This document shows, in pieces, positions 37,672 through 47,755 of a stretch of DNA of 64,000 nt. The stretch's first letter is position 1. The number at the start of each line of letters is the position of its first letter. The notes below the pieces were generated by a model that made no database searches, was not told the DNA's origin, and saw only the letters and a program-made list of their open reading frames with translations. This DNA is from Sphingomonas sp. (GTDB lineage Bacteria > Pseudomonadota > Alphaproteobacteria > Sphingomonadales > Sphingomonadaceae). The stretch covers positions 1-64,000 of the forward strand of contig JAFIGU010000077.1 in assembly GCA_017849555.1 (NCBI GenBank). The letters are read 5' to 3'. The translations under genes and the position numbers were made by a program.

Positions 37672-38814
37672 TTAACGCCGCTCCAACGCCAGATACGCAT
37701 CCAGTACCGCCTGATTGGCGACATCCCAGCGATAGCCGGCTGCCTTGCGGTGGCCGGCTTCGCCCATTGCTTCGCGCAGCGCCGGATCGGCGACGATCCG
37801 CGCGATCGCATCGGCATAGGCCGCCACATCGCGCGGCGGGACGAGGAAGCCGTTGACCCCGTCCTCGACCAGATCGACCGCCCCGGTGGCGCGCGCCGCG
37901 ACGACCGGGACGGCGCTCGCCATCGCCTCGGTGGTGACGTTGCCGAAGGTTTCGGTGACGCTGGGGTTGAAGAACACATCCATCGACGCGACCGCGCGGC
38001 CGAGCGCGTCGCCCGACTGGAAGCCGGTGAACACCGCATCGGGCACCGCCTCGGCGAACCAGTCGCGCGCCGGGCCTTCGCCGACCACCAGCACCTTGTG
38101 CGCCACCCCGCGCCGCTTGAGCTCGGTCGAGACCTCGGCGAAGATGTCGAGCCCTTTTTCCTTGACCAGCCGCCCGAGGAAACCGACCGCCATCTCGTGA
38201 TCGGCGATGCCGAGCGAGCGCCGCCACGCCAGATCGCGCCGGTCGGGGCGGAAGCGATCGTGGTTGATCCCGCGCGACCAGATTCCCATCGGCGCGGTAA
38301 CCCCCCATTCGGCGAGCAGCGCCATCATGCTGTTGCTGGGGACGAGCACGCGATCGAAGCGGTTGTAGAACCGCGTCATCAGATATTTGACCAGCGGCTC
38401 GAGGAACCCGAGGCCGTAATAGCTGCAATAGGTTTCGAACCGTGTGTGGAACGAGGCGACCGCCGGGATATTGTTCCGGCGCGCCCAGCGCACTGCGGCA
38501 TGGCCGAGGATTTCGGGGGCGGAGACGTGGACGATATTGGGCGCGAACGCCTCCAGATCGGCGCGCGGTCGCGCCGGCAGCCCGCGCGCGAGCTTATATT
38601 CGCCGCGCCCGGCGAACATCGGGAAGGACGGCACGTCGACCAGATCGCCGACCGGCGGAAAGGCGGGTTCGGGCACCGTCGGCGAATAGACACGGACCTT
38701 CACCCCGCGTTCGAGCAGATACCCGACGAGCAGGTTGAGCGACTGGTTGGCGCCGTCGCGCACATAATTGTAATTGCCGCTGAACAAGGCGACGCGAAGA
38801 TCGGACGGCTCCAT
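37672..38814 (-). CDS. Glycosyltransferase, GT4 family
   Basis: A 380-residue GT-B glycosyltransferase. N-terminal domain opens ALFSGNYNYVRDGANQSLN; the donor-binding domain has GFLGRLVKEKGLDIFAEV and the EX7E region FFNPSVTETFGNVTTEAMA. Similar to alpha-mannosyltransferases and glycolipid enzymes. ATG 38814 is preferred; ATG 38883 is a possible earlier start. In a sphingomonad a role in glycosphingolipid or phospholipid mannoside synthesis is possible but not shown. Confidence 0.88.
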   Translation of the reverse strand: MEPSDLRVALFSGNYNYVRDGANQSLNLLVGYLLERGVKVRVYSPTVPEPAFPPVGDLVDVPSFPMFAGRGEYKLARGLPARPRADLEAFAPNIVHVSAPEILGHAAVRWARRNNIPAVASFHTRFETYCSYYGLGFLEPLVKYLMTRFYNRFDRVLVPSNSMMALLAEWGVTAPMGIWSRGINHDRFRPDRRDLAWRRSLGIADHEMAVGFLGRLVKEKGLDIFAEVSTELKRRGVAHKVLVVGEGPARDWFAEAVPDAVFTGFQSGDALGRAVASMDVFFNPSVTETFGNVTTEAMASAVPVVAARATGAVDLVEDGVNGFLVPPRDVAAYADAIARIVADPALREAMGEAGHRKAAGYRWDVANQAVLDAYLALERR

Positions 38815-38894
38815 AGCGGCGCGCGTTAGTGGCTGATCGTGGCGAAAACTAGGGCGACCGGTAGGATACAGTCCGGTTTTCATCGTTCTGTTAT

Positions 38895-38978
38895 CGTCAT
38901 GCCGGATTTGATCCCGCATCCAGTGCCGCAGACGGCAGCATTCGTCGCCCTGGATGCCGGGTCGAGCCCGGCATGACG
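38895..38978. repeat. Palindromic repeat family A, copy 5
   Basis: Inverted arms 38895-38923 and 38950-38978, slightly diverged from copy 1. Confidence 0.8.
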
Positions 38979-38998
38979 ATGTTCGCAGTCAGCCGCGC

Positions 38999-40777
38999 CT
39001 ATTCGGTCGCGATCTCGCTCTTGCGCTTGATGCGGCGGATGCGCGGTTCGCGGGTCAGCGCGGCTTCGCGCCGGATCGTTTCGCGCATCTCGTCGCGCTT
39101 CTCGTGGATCGAGGCGATCACCGGCCCCATCGCGACGCCGAGATCGACGAGCACCGCCTCCGACAATTGCAGCGAGCTTTCCAGCGTTTCGGGCACCGCA
39201 TCGGTCACCCCGGCGCGGTAGAGCTCGGCGGCGTGGCGCGTATCGCGGGCGCGCGCGATGATCGGCAGATCGGGGGCGAGCGCGCGGATCCGCCGCGCCA
39301 GCCGAACGGTCAGCACCGGATCGTCCATCGTCAGGATCAGCGCACGCGCGGCGGGCAGATCGAGCCGATCGACCAGCCCGCCGCGCGCGACATCGCCGAA
39401 CATCACCGGATAGCCGCTGAGCTGGCCCGCCTTCACCGCGTCGATATCGGCTTCCACCGCGATATAGGGCTGGTCGTGCGCGGTGAGCATATCCGCCACC
39501 AGCCGCCCGACACGGCCGAAGCCGATCACCACCGAGCGCTGCACGCCCGCGGTTTCGGGCACGGCATGCGGATCGAGCGTCGTATCGAGCCGCCGCGCGA
39601 CCGCGGTGCCGGCACGCGCGAGCAGCGGGGTGATCGTCAATCCGATCGCGGTGACGGTTTGCCAGAAGGCGGCGGTGGAAGCCTGGATGAGCTGCGCCTG
39701 CGCCGCGGCGGCGAGCACGATCAGCGTGGTTTCGGAGGGGCTGCCCATCAGCAGCCCGGTCTCGGCCGCGACCCCGCGCCGCGCATTGGCGACGCGCAAC
39801 AGCAGATAGGTGACGATCGTCTTGATCGCCACCACCCCGATCACCGCGAGCAGCAATTCGCTCCAATTGTCGATGATCGAGCTGAGGTCGACGCTCATCC
39901 CCACCGTGATCAGGAACACCCCGAGCGCGAGCCCCTTGAACGGGGCAGTGATCACCTCGACTTCGGTATGATATTCGGTCTCGGCGATCAGCAGCCCGGC
40001 GAGCAGCGCCCCGACGATCGGCGACAGACCCGCCGCGGTGGTCGCGACGCTGGCGACGATCACCACCAGCAGCGAGGCGGCGAGGAACAATTCAGGGCTT
40101 TTGGTGCGCGCGGCCTGCGCGAACAGCCGCGGCAGGACGAGGCGCCCGCCGATGTACATCGCCACCACCGTCAGCCCGCCGCGCAGCGCGACGCCGGCCA
40201 GCCCCTGCCACCCGGTATCGCTCGCGGTGGGGGCCATCGCGCCGAGCGCGAAAATGATCGGGACCAGCGCGAGATCCTCGAACAACAGCATCGCGAAGGC
40301 GCCGCGCCCGACCGCGCCGGTCGTCCCGACCAGCGGCAGCACCAGGGCGGTGGAGGACAAGGCGAGCGCCAGCCCGAGCCCGATCGCGCCCGCCCAATTC
40401 TGCCCCAATAGGTGCAGCCCAGCGCCGATCAGCAGCCCCGAACCGAGCAATTCGGCGGCGCCGGTGCCGAACACCAGCCGGCGCATCGACCATAACCGCC
40501 GGAACGACAATTCGAGCCCGATCGAGAACAGCAGCAGCACGATGCCGAATTCGGCGAACGGCTCGATCGCATGTGGATCGGTGATCGTGAAATAATAGAG
40601 CCACGGCGCATCGTCGACCAGCCGCCCGAGCCCCGCCGGGCCGACCAGCATGCCGACGAGGATGAACCCGATCACCGGGCTGATCTTGAAACGCGCGAAG
40701 GCGGGGATCACCAGCCCCGCCGCGCCGAGAATGACCAGCGCGTCGCTGAAGCCTTTATTGTCCAATCCGATCGCCAT
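38999..40777 (-). CDS. CPA2-family monovalent cation:proton antiporter
   Basis: A 592-residue KefB/KefC-like protein: about 12-13 membrane segments (1-400) with FAEFGIVLLLFSIGLELSFRRLW and ALSSTALVLPLV, then an RCK/TrkA-N domain from about 410 (VVIGFGRVGRLVADML). Expected to exchange K+ or Na+ for protons across the inner membrane. The C-terminus is basic (RRIKRKSEIATE). Confidence 0.92.
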   Translation of the reverse strand: MAIGLDNKGFSDALVILGAAGLVIPAFARFKISPVIGFILVGMLVGPAGLGRLVDDAPWLYYFTITDPHAIEPFAEFGIVLLLFSIGLELSFRRLWSMRRLVFGTGAAELLGSGLLIGAGLHLLGQNWAGAIGLGLALALSSTALVLPLVGTTGAVGRGAFAMLLFEDLALVPIIFALGAMAPTASDTGWQGLAGVALRGGLTVVAMYIGGRLVLPRLFAQAARTKSPELFLAASLLVVIVASVATTAAGLSPIVGALLAGLLIAETEYHTEVEVITAPFKGLALGVFLITVGMSVDLSSIIDNWSELLLAVIGVVAIKTIVTYLLLRVANARRGVAAETGLLMGSPSETTLIVLAAAAQAQLIQASTAAFWQTVTAIGLTITPLLARAGTAVARRLDTTLDPHAVPETAGVQRSVVIGFGRVGRLVADMLTAHDQPYIAVEADIDAVKAGQLSGYPVMFGDVARGGLVDRLDLPAARALILTMDDPVLTVRLARRIRALAPDLPIIARARDTRHAAELYRAGVTDAVPETLESSLQLSEAVLVDLGVAMGPVIASIHEKRDEMRETIRREAALTREPRIRRIKRKSEIATE

Positions 40778-40822
40778 AACGTTATCCTAAGCAGAGGCGG
40801 GGGGCGCTGTCAGGACGAGTCG

Positions 40823-42025
40823 ATGGAAAAATACGATATCGTCATTGTCGGTGGCGGCCCGGCGGGGATGATGGCCGGGCTGCTCTTCGCGCGCGCCGGC
40901 CTCGGCGTGGCGGTGCTGGAGAAGCATCGCGACTTCCTGCGCGATTTCCGCGGCGATACCGTCCACCCCTCGACGCTCGATCTGTTCGACGAACTGGGAC
41001 TGTTCGACGCCTTGCTCGCCGAGCCGCACGACAAGATCGAGGAAATCGGCGCGGTCGTTGCGGGGCACGATTATCGGCTGGCCGATTTCACCCATTTGCC
41101 GGGGCGCGGACGCTTCGTCGCGCTGATGCCACAATGGCATTTCCTCGATTTCGTCGCACGCCAGGCGCGGCGCTATCCGGGGTTCGATCTCCGGATGGAG
41201 ACCGCCGGCGCCGCGCTGATCGCAGGCGAGGGCGGGCGGATCGCCGGGGTGCGCACCGCGCAGGGCAAGGAATTGCGGGCGCGACTGGTGATCCTTGCCG
41301 ACGGGCGCGATTCGGCGTTGTGCGATGCGGCCGGGTTGCCGCGCACCGATCTGGGGGTGCCGATCGACGTCTTCTGGTTCCGCGTCCCCAAGGAGCGCGG
41401 CGCGGAGAATCGCACCGCCGCCTATCTCTCGCAGGGGCAGATGGTCGTCGCGATCGATCGCGGTGATTATTTCCAGTGCGCGCGCGTGATCCGCAAGGGC
41501 AGCGCGGCCGAGGTGCGTGAGCGCGGCATCGCGACCTTTCGCACCGATATGGCGGCAGCGGCGCCGGTGATCGCACCGGGCATCGCGGCGGTGCGCGATT
41601 GGGACGATGTGAAATTGCTGTCGGTCTCGCTCGACCGGCTGACGCGCTGGCACCGGCCGGGGCTGCTCGCGATCGGCGATGCGGCGCATGCCATGTCGCC
41701 GGTCGGCGGGGTGGGGATCAATCTTGCGATCCAGGATGCGGTGGCGGCGGCGAATATCCTCGCCGCGCCGATGTTGCGCGGGGAGGATCCCGATGCGTTG
41801 CTCGCGAAGGTGCAGGCGCGGCGGATGTTTCCGGTGAAGGTGATCCAGGCGATCCAGCGCGCGGCGCATCGCAACGTGCTCGAACGCGCGCTTTCCGGCG
41901 AGATCGCGCACGCGCCGCTGTTGCTGCGGCTATTCGACCGGGTGGCGCTGCTCCGCCGCATTCCGGCGCGGGTGCTGGGGCTGGGCGTGCGGCGCGAGCA
42001 TATCCGGTCGCCGGCGAACAACTAG
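40823..42025 (+). CDS. FAD-dependent monooxygenase-type oxidoreductase
   Basis: A 400-residue flavoprotein of the PHBH/UbiH group. N-terminal dinucleotide fold VIVGGGPAGMMAGLLFARAGLGVAVLEK, middle DGRDSALCDAAGL, and the second FAD motif GDAAHAMSPVGGVGINLAIQDAVAAA. Substrate unknown; no pathway neighbours. Divergent from the antiporter gene. Confidence 0.9.
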   Translation: MEKYDIVIVGGGPAGMMAGLLFARAGLGVAVLEKHRDFLRDFRGDTVHPSTLDLFDELGLFDALLAEPHDKIEEIGAVVAGHDYRLADFTHLPGRGRFVALMPQWHFLDFVARQARRYPGFDLRMETAGAALIAGEGGRIAGVRTAQGKELRARLVILADGRDSALCDAAGLPRTDLGVPIDVFWFRVPKERGAENRTAAYLSQGQMVVAIDRGDYFQCARVIRKGSAAEVRERGIATFRTDMAAAAPVIAPGIAAVRDWDDVKLLSVSLDRLTRWHRPGLLAIGDAAHAMSPVGGVGINLAIQDAVAAANILAAPMLRGEDPDALLAKVQARRMFPVKVIQAIQRAAHRNVLERALSGEIAHAPLLLRLFDRVALLRRIPARVLGLGVRREHIRSPANN

Positions 42026-42042
42026 AGATTCCGCATCAATCT

Positions 42043-42124
42043 CCGTTCGCCCTGAGCTTGTCGAAGGGCTGTACTTCTTTCTGCGGAAGAAAGGGCGGGG
42101 CTTCGACAAGCTCGGCCCGGACGG
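42043..42124. repeat. Palindromic repeat family B, copy 7
   Basis: Inverted arms with the TTCGCCCTGAGCTTGTCGAA core between convergent genes, next to the icd terminator. Confidence 0.85.
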
Positions 42125-42138
42125 GGAGAGCGCGGCGC

Positions 42139-42176
42139 AAAAAAAACCGGCGCCCGCAGCGGATGCGGACGCCGGT
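42139..42176 (-). terminator. Intrinsic terminator of icd
   Basis: On the minus strand a 13-bp stem (one G-T pair, ACCGGCGTCCGCA with TGCGGGCGCCGGT, 5-nt loop) is followed by eight T residues. This is 33 nt after the icd stop. Confidence 0.92.
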
Positions 42177-42208
42177 TTCGTCATTCCGGCGCTAGCGCCG
42201 GGCCGAAA

Positions 42209-43429
42209 TCAGGCCCAGGTCGCCATCTTGGCTTCGAGGTTGGCGCGGATCGCCTCGAAGAACTGCTCGGTGGTCATCCACTTCTGATCCGGGCCGATCA
42301 GGATCGCGAGATCCTTGGTCATGTCGCCCGCCTCGACCGTCTCGATGCAGACCTGCTCGAGCGTCTCGGCGAAGCGCGTCACGTCGGGCGTGCCGTCGAA
42401 CTTGCCGCGATACTTGAGCCCGCCGGTCCAGGCGAAGATCGACGCGATCGGGTTGGTCGAGGTCGCCTTGCCCTGCTGGTGCTGGCGATAGTGGCGGGTG
42501 ACGGTGCCGTGCGCCGCCTCGGCCTCGATCGTCTTGCCGTCCGGGGTCATCAGCACCGAGGTCATCAGCCCGAGGCTGCCGAAGCCCTGCGCCACCTGAT
42601 CCGACTGCACGTCGCCGTCGTAATTCTTGCAGGCCCAGACGAATTCGCCGTTCCACTTCAGCGCGCTGGCGACCATGTCGTCGATCAGGCGATGCTCGTA
42701 GACGATGCCGGCGTCCTTGAACTTGTCCTTGAATTCGCTCTCGAACACCTCGGCGAAGATATCCTTGAAGCGCCCGTCATAGGCCTTGAGGATCGTGTTC
42801 TTGGTCGACAGGTACAGCGGCCAGTTGCGGCCGAGCGAATAGTTCATCGAGGCGCGCGCGAAATCGCGGATCGATTCGTCGAGATTGTACATCCCCATCG
42901 CCACGCCGGCGCCGGGGAAATCGTACACGTCCTTCTCGATGACGGTGCCGTCCTCGCCCTCGAACTTCATCGTCAATTTGCCCTTGCCGGGCACCTTGAA
43001 ATCGGTCGCGCGATACTGGTCGCCGAAGGCGTGACGGCCGACGACGATCGGGTGGGTCCAGCCCGGGATCAGCCGCGGCACGTTGCGGATCACGATCGGC
43101 TCGCGGAAGATCACGCCGCCCAGGATGTTGCGGATCGTGCCGTTGGGCGATTTCCACATCTGCTTGAGGCCGAATTCCTCGACCCGCGCCTCGTCCGGGG
43201 TGATCGTCGCGCACTTCACCGCGACGCCATATTTCTGCGTGGCGTGCGCGCTGTCGATCGTCACCTGGTCGTTGGTCGCGTCGCGATGCTCGACGCCGAG
43301 GTCGTAATAATCGAGCTCGATATCGAGATACGGCTTGATCAGGCGTTCGCGGATCCATTCCCAGATGATCCGAGTCATTTCGTCGCCGTCGATCTCCACG
43401 ACGGGCGTCTTCACCTTGATCTTCGCCAT
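42209..43429 (-). CDS. icd: Isocitrate dehydrogenase (NADP+)
   Basis: A 406-residue homodimeric, eukaryote-like NADP-IDH of the TCA cycle. Conserved segments: [20 protein letters not shown], the isocitrate loop [13 protein letters not shown], and the NADP site [16 protein letters not shown] good ribosome site (AAGGA) precedes the ATG. Divergent from psd, with its own promoter. Confidence 0.97.
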   Translation of the reverse strand: MAKIKVKTPVVEIDGDEMTRIIWEWIRERLIKPYLDIELDYYDLGVEHRDATNDQVTIDSAHATQKYGVAVKCATITPDEARVEEFGLKQMWKSPNGTIRNILGGVIFREPIVIRNVPRLIPGWTHPIVVGRHAFGDQYRATDFKVPGKGKLTMKFEGEDGTVIEKDVYDFPGAGVAMGMYNLDESIRDFARASMNYSLGRNWPLYLSTKNTILKAYDGRFKDIFAEVFESEFKDKFKDAGIVYEHRLIDDMVASALKWNGEFVWACKNYDGDVQSDQVAQGFGSLGLMTSVLMTPDGKTIEAEAAHGTVTRHYRQHQQGKATSTNPIASIFAWTGGLKYRGKFDGTPDVTRFAETLEQVCIETVEAGDMTKDLAILIGPDQKWMTTEQFFEAIRANLEAKMATWA

Positions 43430-43463
43430 GTGCGCTTCCTTGAGACTAGGGAGGTTTGGCGTG

Positions 43464-43492
43464 CCGATAGGAGGAAGGGCGCGGGGGATCAA
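43464..43492 (-). promoter_or_regulatory. Predicted icd promoter
   Basis: Minus-strand TTGATC and TATCGG with a 17-nt spacer, leaving a leader of about 28 nt that contains the ribosome site. Confidence 0.55.
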
Positions 43493-43502
43493 CCGTTGCG
43501 CG

Positions 43503-43531
43503 TTGTGTGTGCCACAGCACACCGCTAGACA
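43503..43531 (+). promoter_or_regulatory. Predicted psd promoter, leaderless
   Basis: TTGTGT (43503-43508) and TAGACA (43526-43531), spacer 17 nt; the psd ATG follows after 6 nt with no ribosome site. Confidence 0.6.
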
Positions 43532-43537
43532 GCCGGC

Positions 43538-44275
43538 ATGTCATCGCTCGATAAATCGGACGGCCCCGGCGGCCTCCCCACGACTACGACCGTCAAATGG
43601 CGCTTTCCCGCGGTTCATCCCGAGGGGCAGAAGTTCGTCGCCATCGCGTTCGGCCTCACCCTGCTGCTGACGATCGCCTCCAACATCTTCTTCTGGCCGA
43701 TGCTGGGGCTGACGGTGTGGGTCGCGGCGTTCTTCCGCGATCCGGTGCGCACCACCCCGCGCGGCGACGATCTGGTGATCGCGCCCGCCGACGGGCTGGT
43801 GACGATGATCGAGCGCGTCCCGGTGCCGCGCGAACTGACCGGCGAGCTCGGCACCGAGCCGATGGTCCGCGTCTCGATCTTCATGTCGGTGTTCGATGTC
43901 CATATCAACCGCGCCCCGATCGCCGGGACGATCAAGCAAGTCGTTTATATCTCGGGCAAGTTCCTCAATGCCGATCTCGACAAGGCATCCGAGGACAATG
44001 AGCGCCAGCATTTCGTGGTCGAGGGGTTCGACGGGCGCCGCGTCGGCTTCACCCAGATCGCCGGGCTCGTCGCACGCCGCATCGTCGGCTTCGCGCGGGT
44101 CGGCGATATCGTCGCGGTCGGCCAGCGCGTCGGGCTGATTCGCTTCGGCAGTCGCGTCGACGTGTTCCTCCCCGAAGGCTGCGCGCCGCAGGTGGCGCTC
44201 GGCCAGCGCTCGGTCGCCGGCGAGACGATCATCGGTCGGTTCGGCGGACAACCGGTGAGCGGCACCGCGCAATGA
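43538..44275 (+). CDS. psd: Phosphatidylserine decarboxylase
   Basis: A 245-residue short-form (type II) decarboxylase that makes phosphatidylethanolamine. Membrane-anchoring hydrophobic segment at about 32-65; self-cleavage occurs at Gly204-Ser205 ([13 protein letters not shown]), generating the pyruvoyl group on Ser205. Overlaps pssA (ATGA), so the two steps from CDP-diacylglycerol to PE are co-translated. Confidence 0.95.
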   Translation: MSSLDKSDGPGGLPTTTTVKWRFPAVHPEGQKFVAIAFGLTLLLTIASNIFFWPMLGLTVWVAAFFRDPVRTTPRGDDLVIAPADGLVTMIERVPVPRELTGELGTEPMVRVSIFMSVFDVHINRAPIAGTIKQVVYISGKFLNADLDKASEDNERQHFVVEGFDGRRVGFTQIAGLVARRIVGFARVGDIVAVGQRVGLIRFGSRVDVFLPEGCAPQVALGQRSVAGETIIGRFGGQPVSGTAQ

Positions 44276-45078
44276 CGCGACCGCCGCGCCGCCGGGTCGG
44301 CCTGCCGTTGCGCGCGGTGCTGCCCAATGCGGTGACCGCGCTGGGGCTGTGCGCGGGCCTCTCCGGCATCCGCTTCGCGATCGCCGGCTGGTGGGAACTG
44401 GCGGTGGCGATGGTGCTGCTCGCCGGGGTGCTCGACGGGCTCGACGGGCGCATCGCGCGGATGGTGCGCGGGCAGAGCCGGTTCGGCGCCGAGCTCGATT
44501 CGCTCGCCGACGCGATCTCCTTCGGGGTTTCGCCCGCGCTGATCCTCTACCTCTGGTCGCTCTCCGCGCTGCCGCGGTTCGGCTGGGCGGCGGCGCTGAT
44601 GTTCGCGGTGTTCTGCGCGCTGCGCCTCGCGCGGTTCAACGCCAATATCGACGTGACCGAACAGCCGCATAAGTCCGCGGGCTTCCTCACCGGGGTGCCC
44701 GCGCCCGCGGGCGCGGGGCTGGCGCTGTTGCCGATGTTCCTGTGGTTCTGGAGCGGCGAGACGCTGTTGCGCTCGCCGTTCATCGTTGCACCGTGGACCG
44801 CGCTGGTCGCGCTGCTGATGGTATCGAGCCTCGCGACCTATTCCTGGGGCTCGCTTCGCCTGCGCCGCAACATCCGCTTCGAGGCGCTGGCGGTGGTGGT
44901 GGTGTTCGGCGCGGCGGCGGTCTCCGCGCCGTGGCACACCGCCTCCGCCCTGTGCATCATCTATCTGTTGACCGTGCCGTTCAGCATTGCCAGCTACAAT
45001 CGCGTCAGGCGGCTGCGCGCAGCCGGGCAATCGGGGGCGCAACCGGGCGCAGCGGCGCCGACGCCGCCCGCCGCCTGA
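44272..45078 (+). CDS. pssA: CDP-diacylglycerol-serine O-phosphatidyltransferase
   Basis: A 268-residue integral membrane CDP-alcohol phosphatidyltransferase. The active motif has Asp55, Asp58, Asp76 and Asp80 ([27 protein letters not shown]). About 7-8 hydrophobic segments. Partner psd is directly upstream. The last 74 nt overlap a small gene on the other strand. Confidence 0.94.
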   Translation: MTRPPRRRVGLPLRAVLPNAVTALGLCAGLSGIRFAIAGWWELAVAMVLLAGVLDGLDGRIARMVRGQSRFGAELDSLADAISFGVSPALILYLWSLSALPRFGWAAALMFAVFCALRLARFNANIDVTEQPHKSAGFLTGVPAPAGAGLALLPMFLWFWSGETLLRSPFIVAPWTALVALLMVSSLATYSWGSLRLRRNIRFEALAVVVVFGAAAVSAPWHTASALCIIYLLTVPFSIASYNRVRRLRAAGQSGAQPGAAAPTPPAA

Positions 45079-45253
45079 CCGGCAGCCGGTGCGTGCTGCG
45101 CGCCGGCGTCACCACCGGCATCATCGCCAGCGGCGAACGGCCTGCCAGCGCCAGCCGGATCTTGTCGATATTCGGCCCCACCGTGCCGGCAATGGCATAG
45201 CTCGCCACGCCCAAGGTGCCCCCGAAAACCGCGATCGCCAGCATCATCATCAT
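45005..45253 (-). CDS. Small membrane protein, hypothetical
   Basis: An 82-residue protein with one hydrophobic segment at the N-terminus (AIAVFGGTLGVASYAIAG) and a basic, Pro/Ala-rich tail. Reality is supported by an ideal ribosome site, GGAGG at 45258-45262, 4 nt upstream of the first of four consecutive ATGs. The tail is antisense to the end of pssA. Function unknown. Confidence 0.55.
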   Translation of the reverse strand: MMMMLAIAVFGGTLGVASYAIAGTVGPNIDKIRLALAGRSPLAMMPVVTPARSTHRLPVRRRAASAPLRPVAPPIARLRAAA

Positions 45254-45341
45254 CTTGGCCTCCTGCGTGCCGATGTTCGTTCTATGTTCTGGCGTTGTGT
45301 TCCATGTATGTTCCAGCGTGTCAAGCGTTGTTCGAACGCTT

Positions 45342-45435
45342 CGTCATTCCCGCGAAGGCGGGAATCCATTCTGGCTGGCCGAGCGGTTCTTTCCACAACC
45401 TGTGCGAATGGATTCCCGCCTCCGCGGGAATGACG
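45342..45435. repeat. Palindromic repeat family C, copy 1
   Basis: Arms at 45342-45369 and 45408-45435 with the core CATTCCCGCGAAGGCGGGAA are inverted copies (one mismatch); each arm is itself a hairpin. Confidence 0.85.
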
Positions 45436-45456
45436 GTTGTGAGATATCGACCGCCG

Positions 45457-45485
45457 TTGCTTTTCGCCCCGCATTGCGCTAGGGG
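45457..45485 (+). promoter_or_regulatory. Predicted rpsB promoter
   Basis: TTGCTT (45457-45462) and TAGGGG (45480-45485), spacer 17 nt, followed by a leader of about 97 nt. Confidence 0.5.
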
Positions 45486-45504
45486 CGCGGCCTTCAACCC
45501 CACA

Positions 45505-45561
45505 TGGGAAGCATCATCACCGGTGCGCCGGCTTGTAGCCGGTCGTCATTCTCGCTTCCCA
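45505..45561 (+). promoter_or_regulatory. Structured rpsB leader
   Basis: A perfect 8-bp closing stem (TGGGAAGC 45505-45512 with GCTTCCCA 45554-45561) encloses a GCCGGC-TTGTA-GCCGGT hairpin. It lies between the promoter and the rpsB ribosome site, where S2 autoregulation acts in other bacteria. Confidence 0.5.
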
Positions 45562-45588
45562 GAGGCATAACCGGAAAGGAAATTACCT

Positions 45589-46401
45589 ATGGCGGCTCCT
45601 GTCGTCACCATGCAGCAGCTTATCGAGACCGGCGCGCACTTCGGCCACCAGACGCATCGCTGGAACCCGAAGATGAAGCCGTATATCTTCGGCGATCGCA
45701 ACGGCGTCCACATCATCGACCTGTCGCAGACCGTGCCGCTGTTCGCGCGCGCGCTCGAATTCGTCTCGTCGACCGTCGCCTCGGGCGGCAAGGTGCTGTT
45801 CGTCGGCACCAAGCGCCAGGCGCAGGAAGCGATCGCCGACGGCGCGCGCCGCTCGGGCCAGCATTTCGTCAACCACCGCTGGCTGGGCGGCATGCTCACC
45901 AACTGGAAGACGATCTCCAACTCGATCAAGCGCCTGAAGGCCCTTGAGGAGCAGCTTTCCGGCAACACCGCGGGCCTCACCAAGAAGGAAGTGCTCCAGC
46001 TCACCCGCGAGCGCGACAAGCTCGAGCTGTCGCTCGGCGGCATCCGCGACATGGGCGGCATCCCGGACGTGATGTTCGTGATCGACGCCAACAAGGAAGA
46101 GCTGGCGATCAAGGAAGCCAACACGCTCGGCATTCCGGTCGTCGCGATCCTCGATTCGAACGTGTCGCCGGACGGCATCGCCTTCCCGGTGCCGGCGAAC
46201 GACGACGCGAGCCGCGCGATCCGCCTGTATTGCGAGGCGGTGGCGATCGCCGCCACCCGCGGCAACCAGGAGCAGCAGCGCCGCGGCGGCGCGGACCTCG
46301 GCGCGATGGCCGAGCCGATCGCCGAGGAGGCGCTGACCCCGGCGGCGGCCCCGGAAGCGGCCGAAGCGGCTGCCGAGGCCGAGCGCCAGATCGACGCCTG
46401 A
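45589..46401 (+). CDS. rpsB: 30S ribosomal protein S2
   Basis: A 270-residue S2 protein: [28 protein letters not shown] at the N-terminus, then [14 protein letters not shown] and [28 protein letters not shown]. The C-terminal 35 residues are an Ala/Glu-rich alphaproteobacterial extension. Followed by tsf, as in most bacteria. Confidence 0.98.
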   Translation: MAAPVVTMQQLIETGAHFGHQTHRWNPKMKPYIFGDRNGVHIIDLSQTVPLFARALEFVSSTVASGGKVLFVGTKRQAQEAIADGARRSGQHFVNHRWLGGMLTNWKTISNSIKRLKALEEQLSGNTAGLTKKEVLQLTRERDKLELSLGGIRDMGGIPDVMFVIDANKEELAIKEANTLGIPVVAILDSNVSPDGIAFPVPANDDASRAIRLYCEAVAIAATRGNQEQQRRGGADLGAMAEPIAEEALTPAAAPEAAEAAAEAERQIDA

Positions 46402-46420
46402 CCGTCGCTGAAATGTCATG

Positions 46421-46458
46421 CGGGCGGGGCAGGGCGGAACTGGCGCCTGCCCCGCCCG
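46421..46458 (+). other. Strong hairpin in the rpsB-tsf gap
   Basis: A perfect 13-bp GC stem (CGGGCGGGGCAGG and complement, 12-nt loop) without a T-run. It may lower tsf expression relative to rpsB or protect the rpsB 3' end. Confidence 0.6.
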
Positions 46459-46497
46459 TACCCATATTCAACCGGTATCAATTGAAGGACTAGGACA

Positions 46498-47445
46498 ATG
46501 GCCGATATCACGGCTTCGATGGTCAAGGACCTGCGCGAAAAGAGCGGCGCGGGCATGATGGATTGCAAGAAGGCGCTCAGCGAGACCAACGGCGACATGG
46601 ATGCCGCGATGGACTGGCTGCGCACCAAGGGCCTCGCCGCCGCCGCCAAGAAGTCGAGCCGTACCGCGGCCGAGGGGCTGGTCGGCATCGAGGTTTCGGG
46701 CACCAAGGGCGCCGCGGTCGAAGTCAATTCGGAAACCGACTTCGTCGCCAAGAACGAACAGTTCCAGACCTTCGTCCGCGACGTCACCTCGGTGGCGCTC
46801 GAACTGGGTGACGATCTCGCGACGATCAAGGCGGCCCCGCTGGGCGGCAAGACCGTCGAGGAGGTGCTGACCACCAACATCGCGACGATCGGCGAGAACC
46901 AGAATCTGCGCCGCGCGAAGAAGCTCGAAGTCTCCAAGGGCGCGGTCGTGGGCTATGTCCACAACCAGCAGGCCCCGGGCCTCGGCAAGATCGGCGTGCT
47001 CGTCGCGCTGGAAAGCGATGCGGCGGACGATGTGCTGCAGTCGCTCGGCAAGCAGCTTGCGATGCACGTCGCGGCGGCTTTCCCCAAGGCGCTCAACGAG
47101 GAAGACCTCGACGAGGAAGAGATCGAGCGCGAGCGCGCGATCGCGACCGAAAAGGCGGCCGAGAGCGGCAAGCCGGCCGACATCATCGCCAAGATGGTCG
47201 AGGGCTCGATCGCCAAATATCGCAAGGAGCACGCGCTGGTCAGCCAGCTGTTCGTGATGGACGGCAAGACCAAGATCAGCGACGTCGTCGCCAAGGCGGC
47301 CAAGGACGCCGGCGCGTCGATCGTGCTCAAGGACTATGTCCGCTTCCAGCTCGGCGAAGGCATCGAGAAGGAAGCGTCGGACTTCGCCGCCGAAGTGGCT
47401 GCCGCGTCGGGCGTGCCGCAGAAGCAGGCCGAGCCGACCGCGTAA
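46498..47445 (+). CDS. tsf: Elongation factor Ts
   Basis: A 315-residue nucleotide-exchange factor for EF-Tu. The N-terminal UBA-like domain contains [37 protein letters not shown]; the two core domains follow with [13 protein letters not shown] and the dimerisation/coiled-coil region. GGAC precedes the ATG. Confidence 0.98.
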   Translation: MADITASMVKDLREKSGAGMMDCKKALSETNGDMDAAMDWLRTKGLAAAAKKSSRTAAEGLVGIEVSGTKGAAVEVNSETDFVAKNEQFQTFVRDVTSVALELGDDLATIKAAPLGGKTVEEVLTTNIATIGENQNLRRAKKLEVSKGAVVGYVHNQQAPGLGKIGVLVALESDAADDVLQSLGKQLAMHVAAAFPKALNEEDLDEEEIERERAIATEKAAESGKPADIIAKMVEGSIAKYRKEHALVSQLFVMDGKTKISDVVAKAAKDAGASIVLKDYVRFQLGEGIEKEASDFAAEVAAASGVPQKQAEPTA

Positions 47446-47495
47446 ATTTGCGTAAGATCGGGGGAGGGGCTCCGGCTCCTCCCCTGCTTCGACCA

Positions 47496-47520
47496 CCCCG
47501 GTTTTCGCCGGGGTTTTTTT
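47496..47520 (+). terminator. Intrinsic terminator of rpsB-tsf
   Basis: CCCCGG-TTTTCG-CCGGGG followed by seven T residues. An upstream GGGGAGG/CCTCCCC hairpin (47461-47484) precedes it. Confidence 0.93.
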
Positions 47521-47542
47521 GTCGGCGCTCAATCCAGATACC

Positions 47543-47638
47543 CGTCATTCCCGCGAAGGCGGGAATCCATTGCCGCTGCGCTTGCGTTTCAATCCGCCGG
47601 GCCAGCCAGAATGGATTCCCGCCTTCGCGGGAATGACG
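47543..47638. repeat. Palindromic repeat family C, copy 2
   Basis: Arms 47543-47570 and 47611-47638 are perfect inverted copies of the family C core. Together with the terminator it occupies most of the 310-bp gap between tsf and pyrH; nothing else is evident there. Confidence 0.88.
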
Positions 47639-47755
47639 AAGGTTGTTGGCGTCGGTCGAATTTCGGACCGGACGGCGAGGGCGGGCCAATCGAAGGTTGC
47701 GGCGGTTACCAGCCCCGCCTAAGGTTCGCGGCCTTACCCCAGATATCCGGAACGC

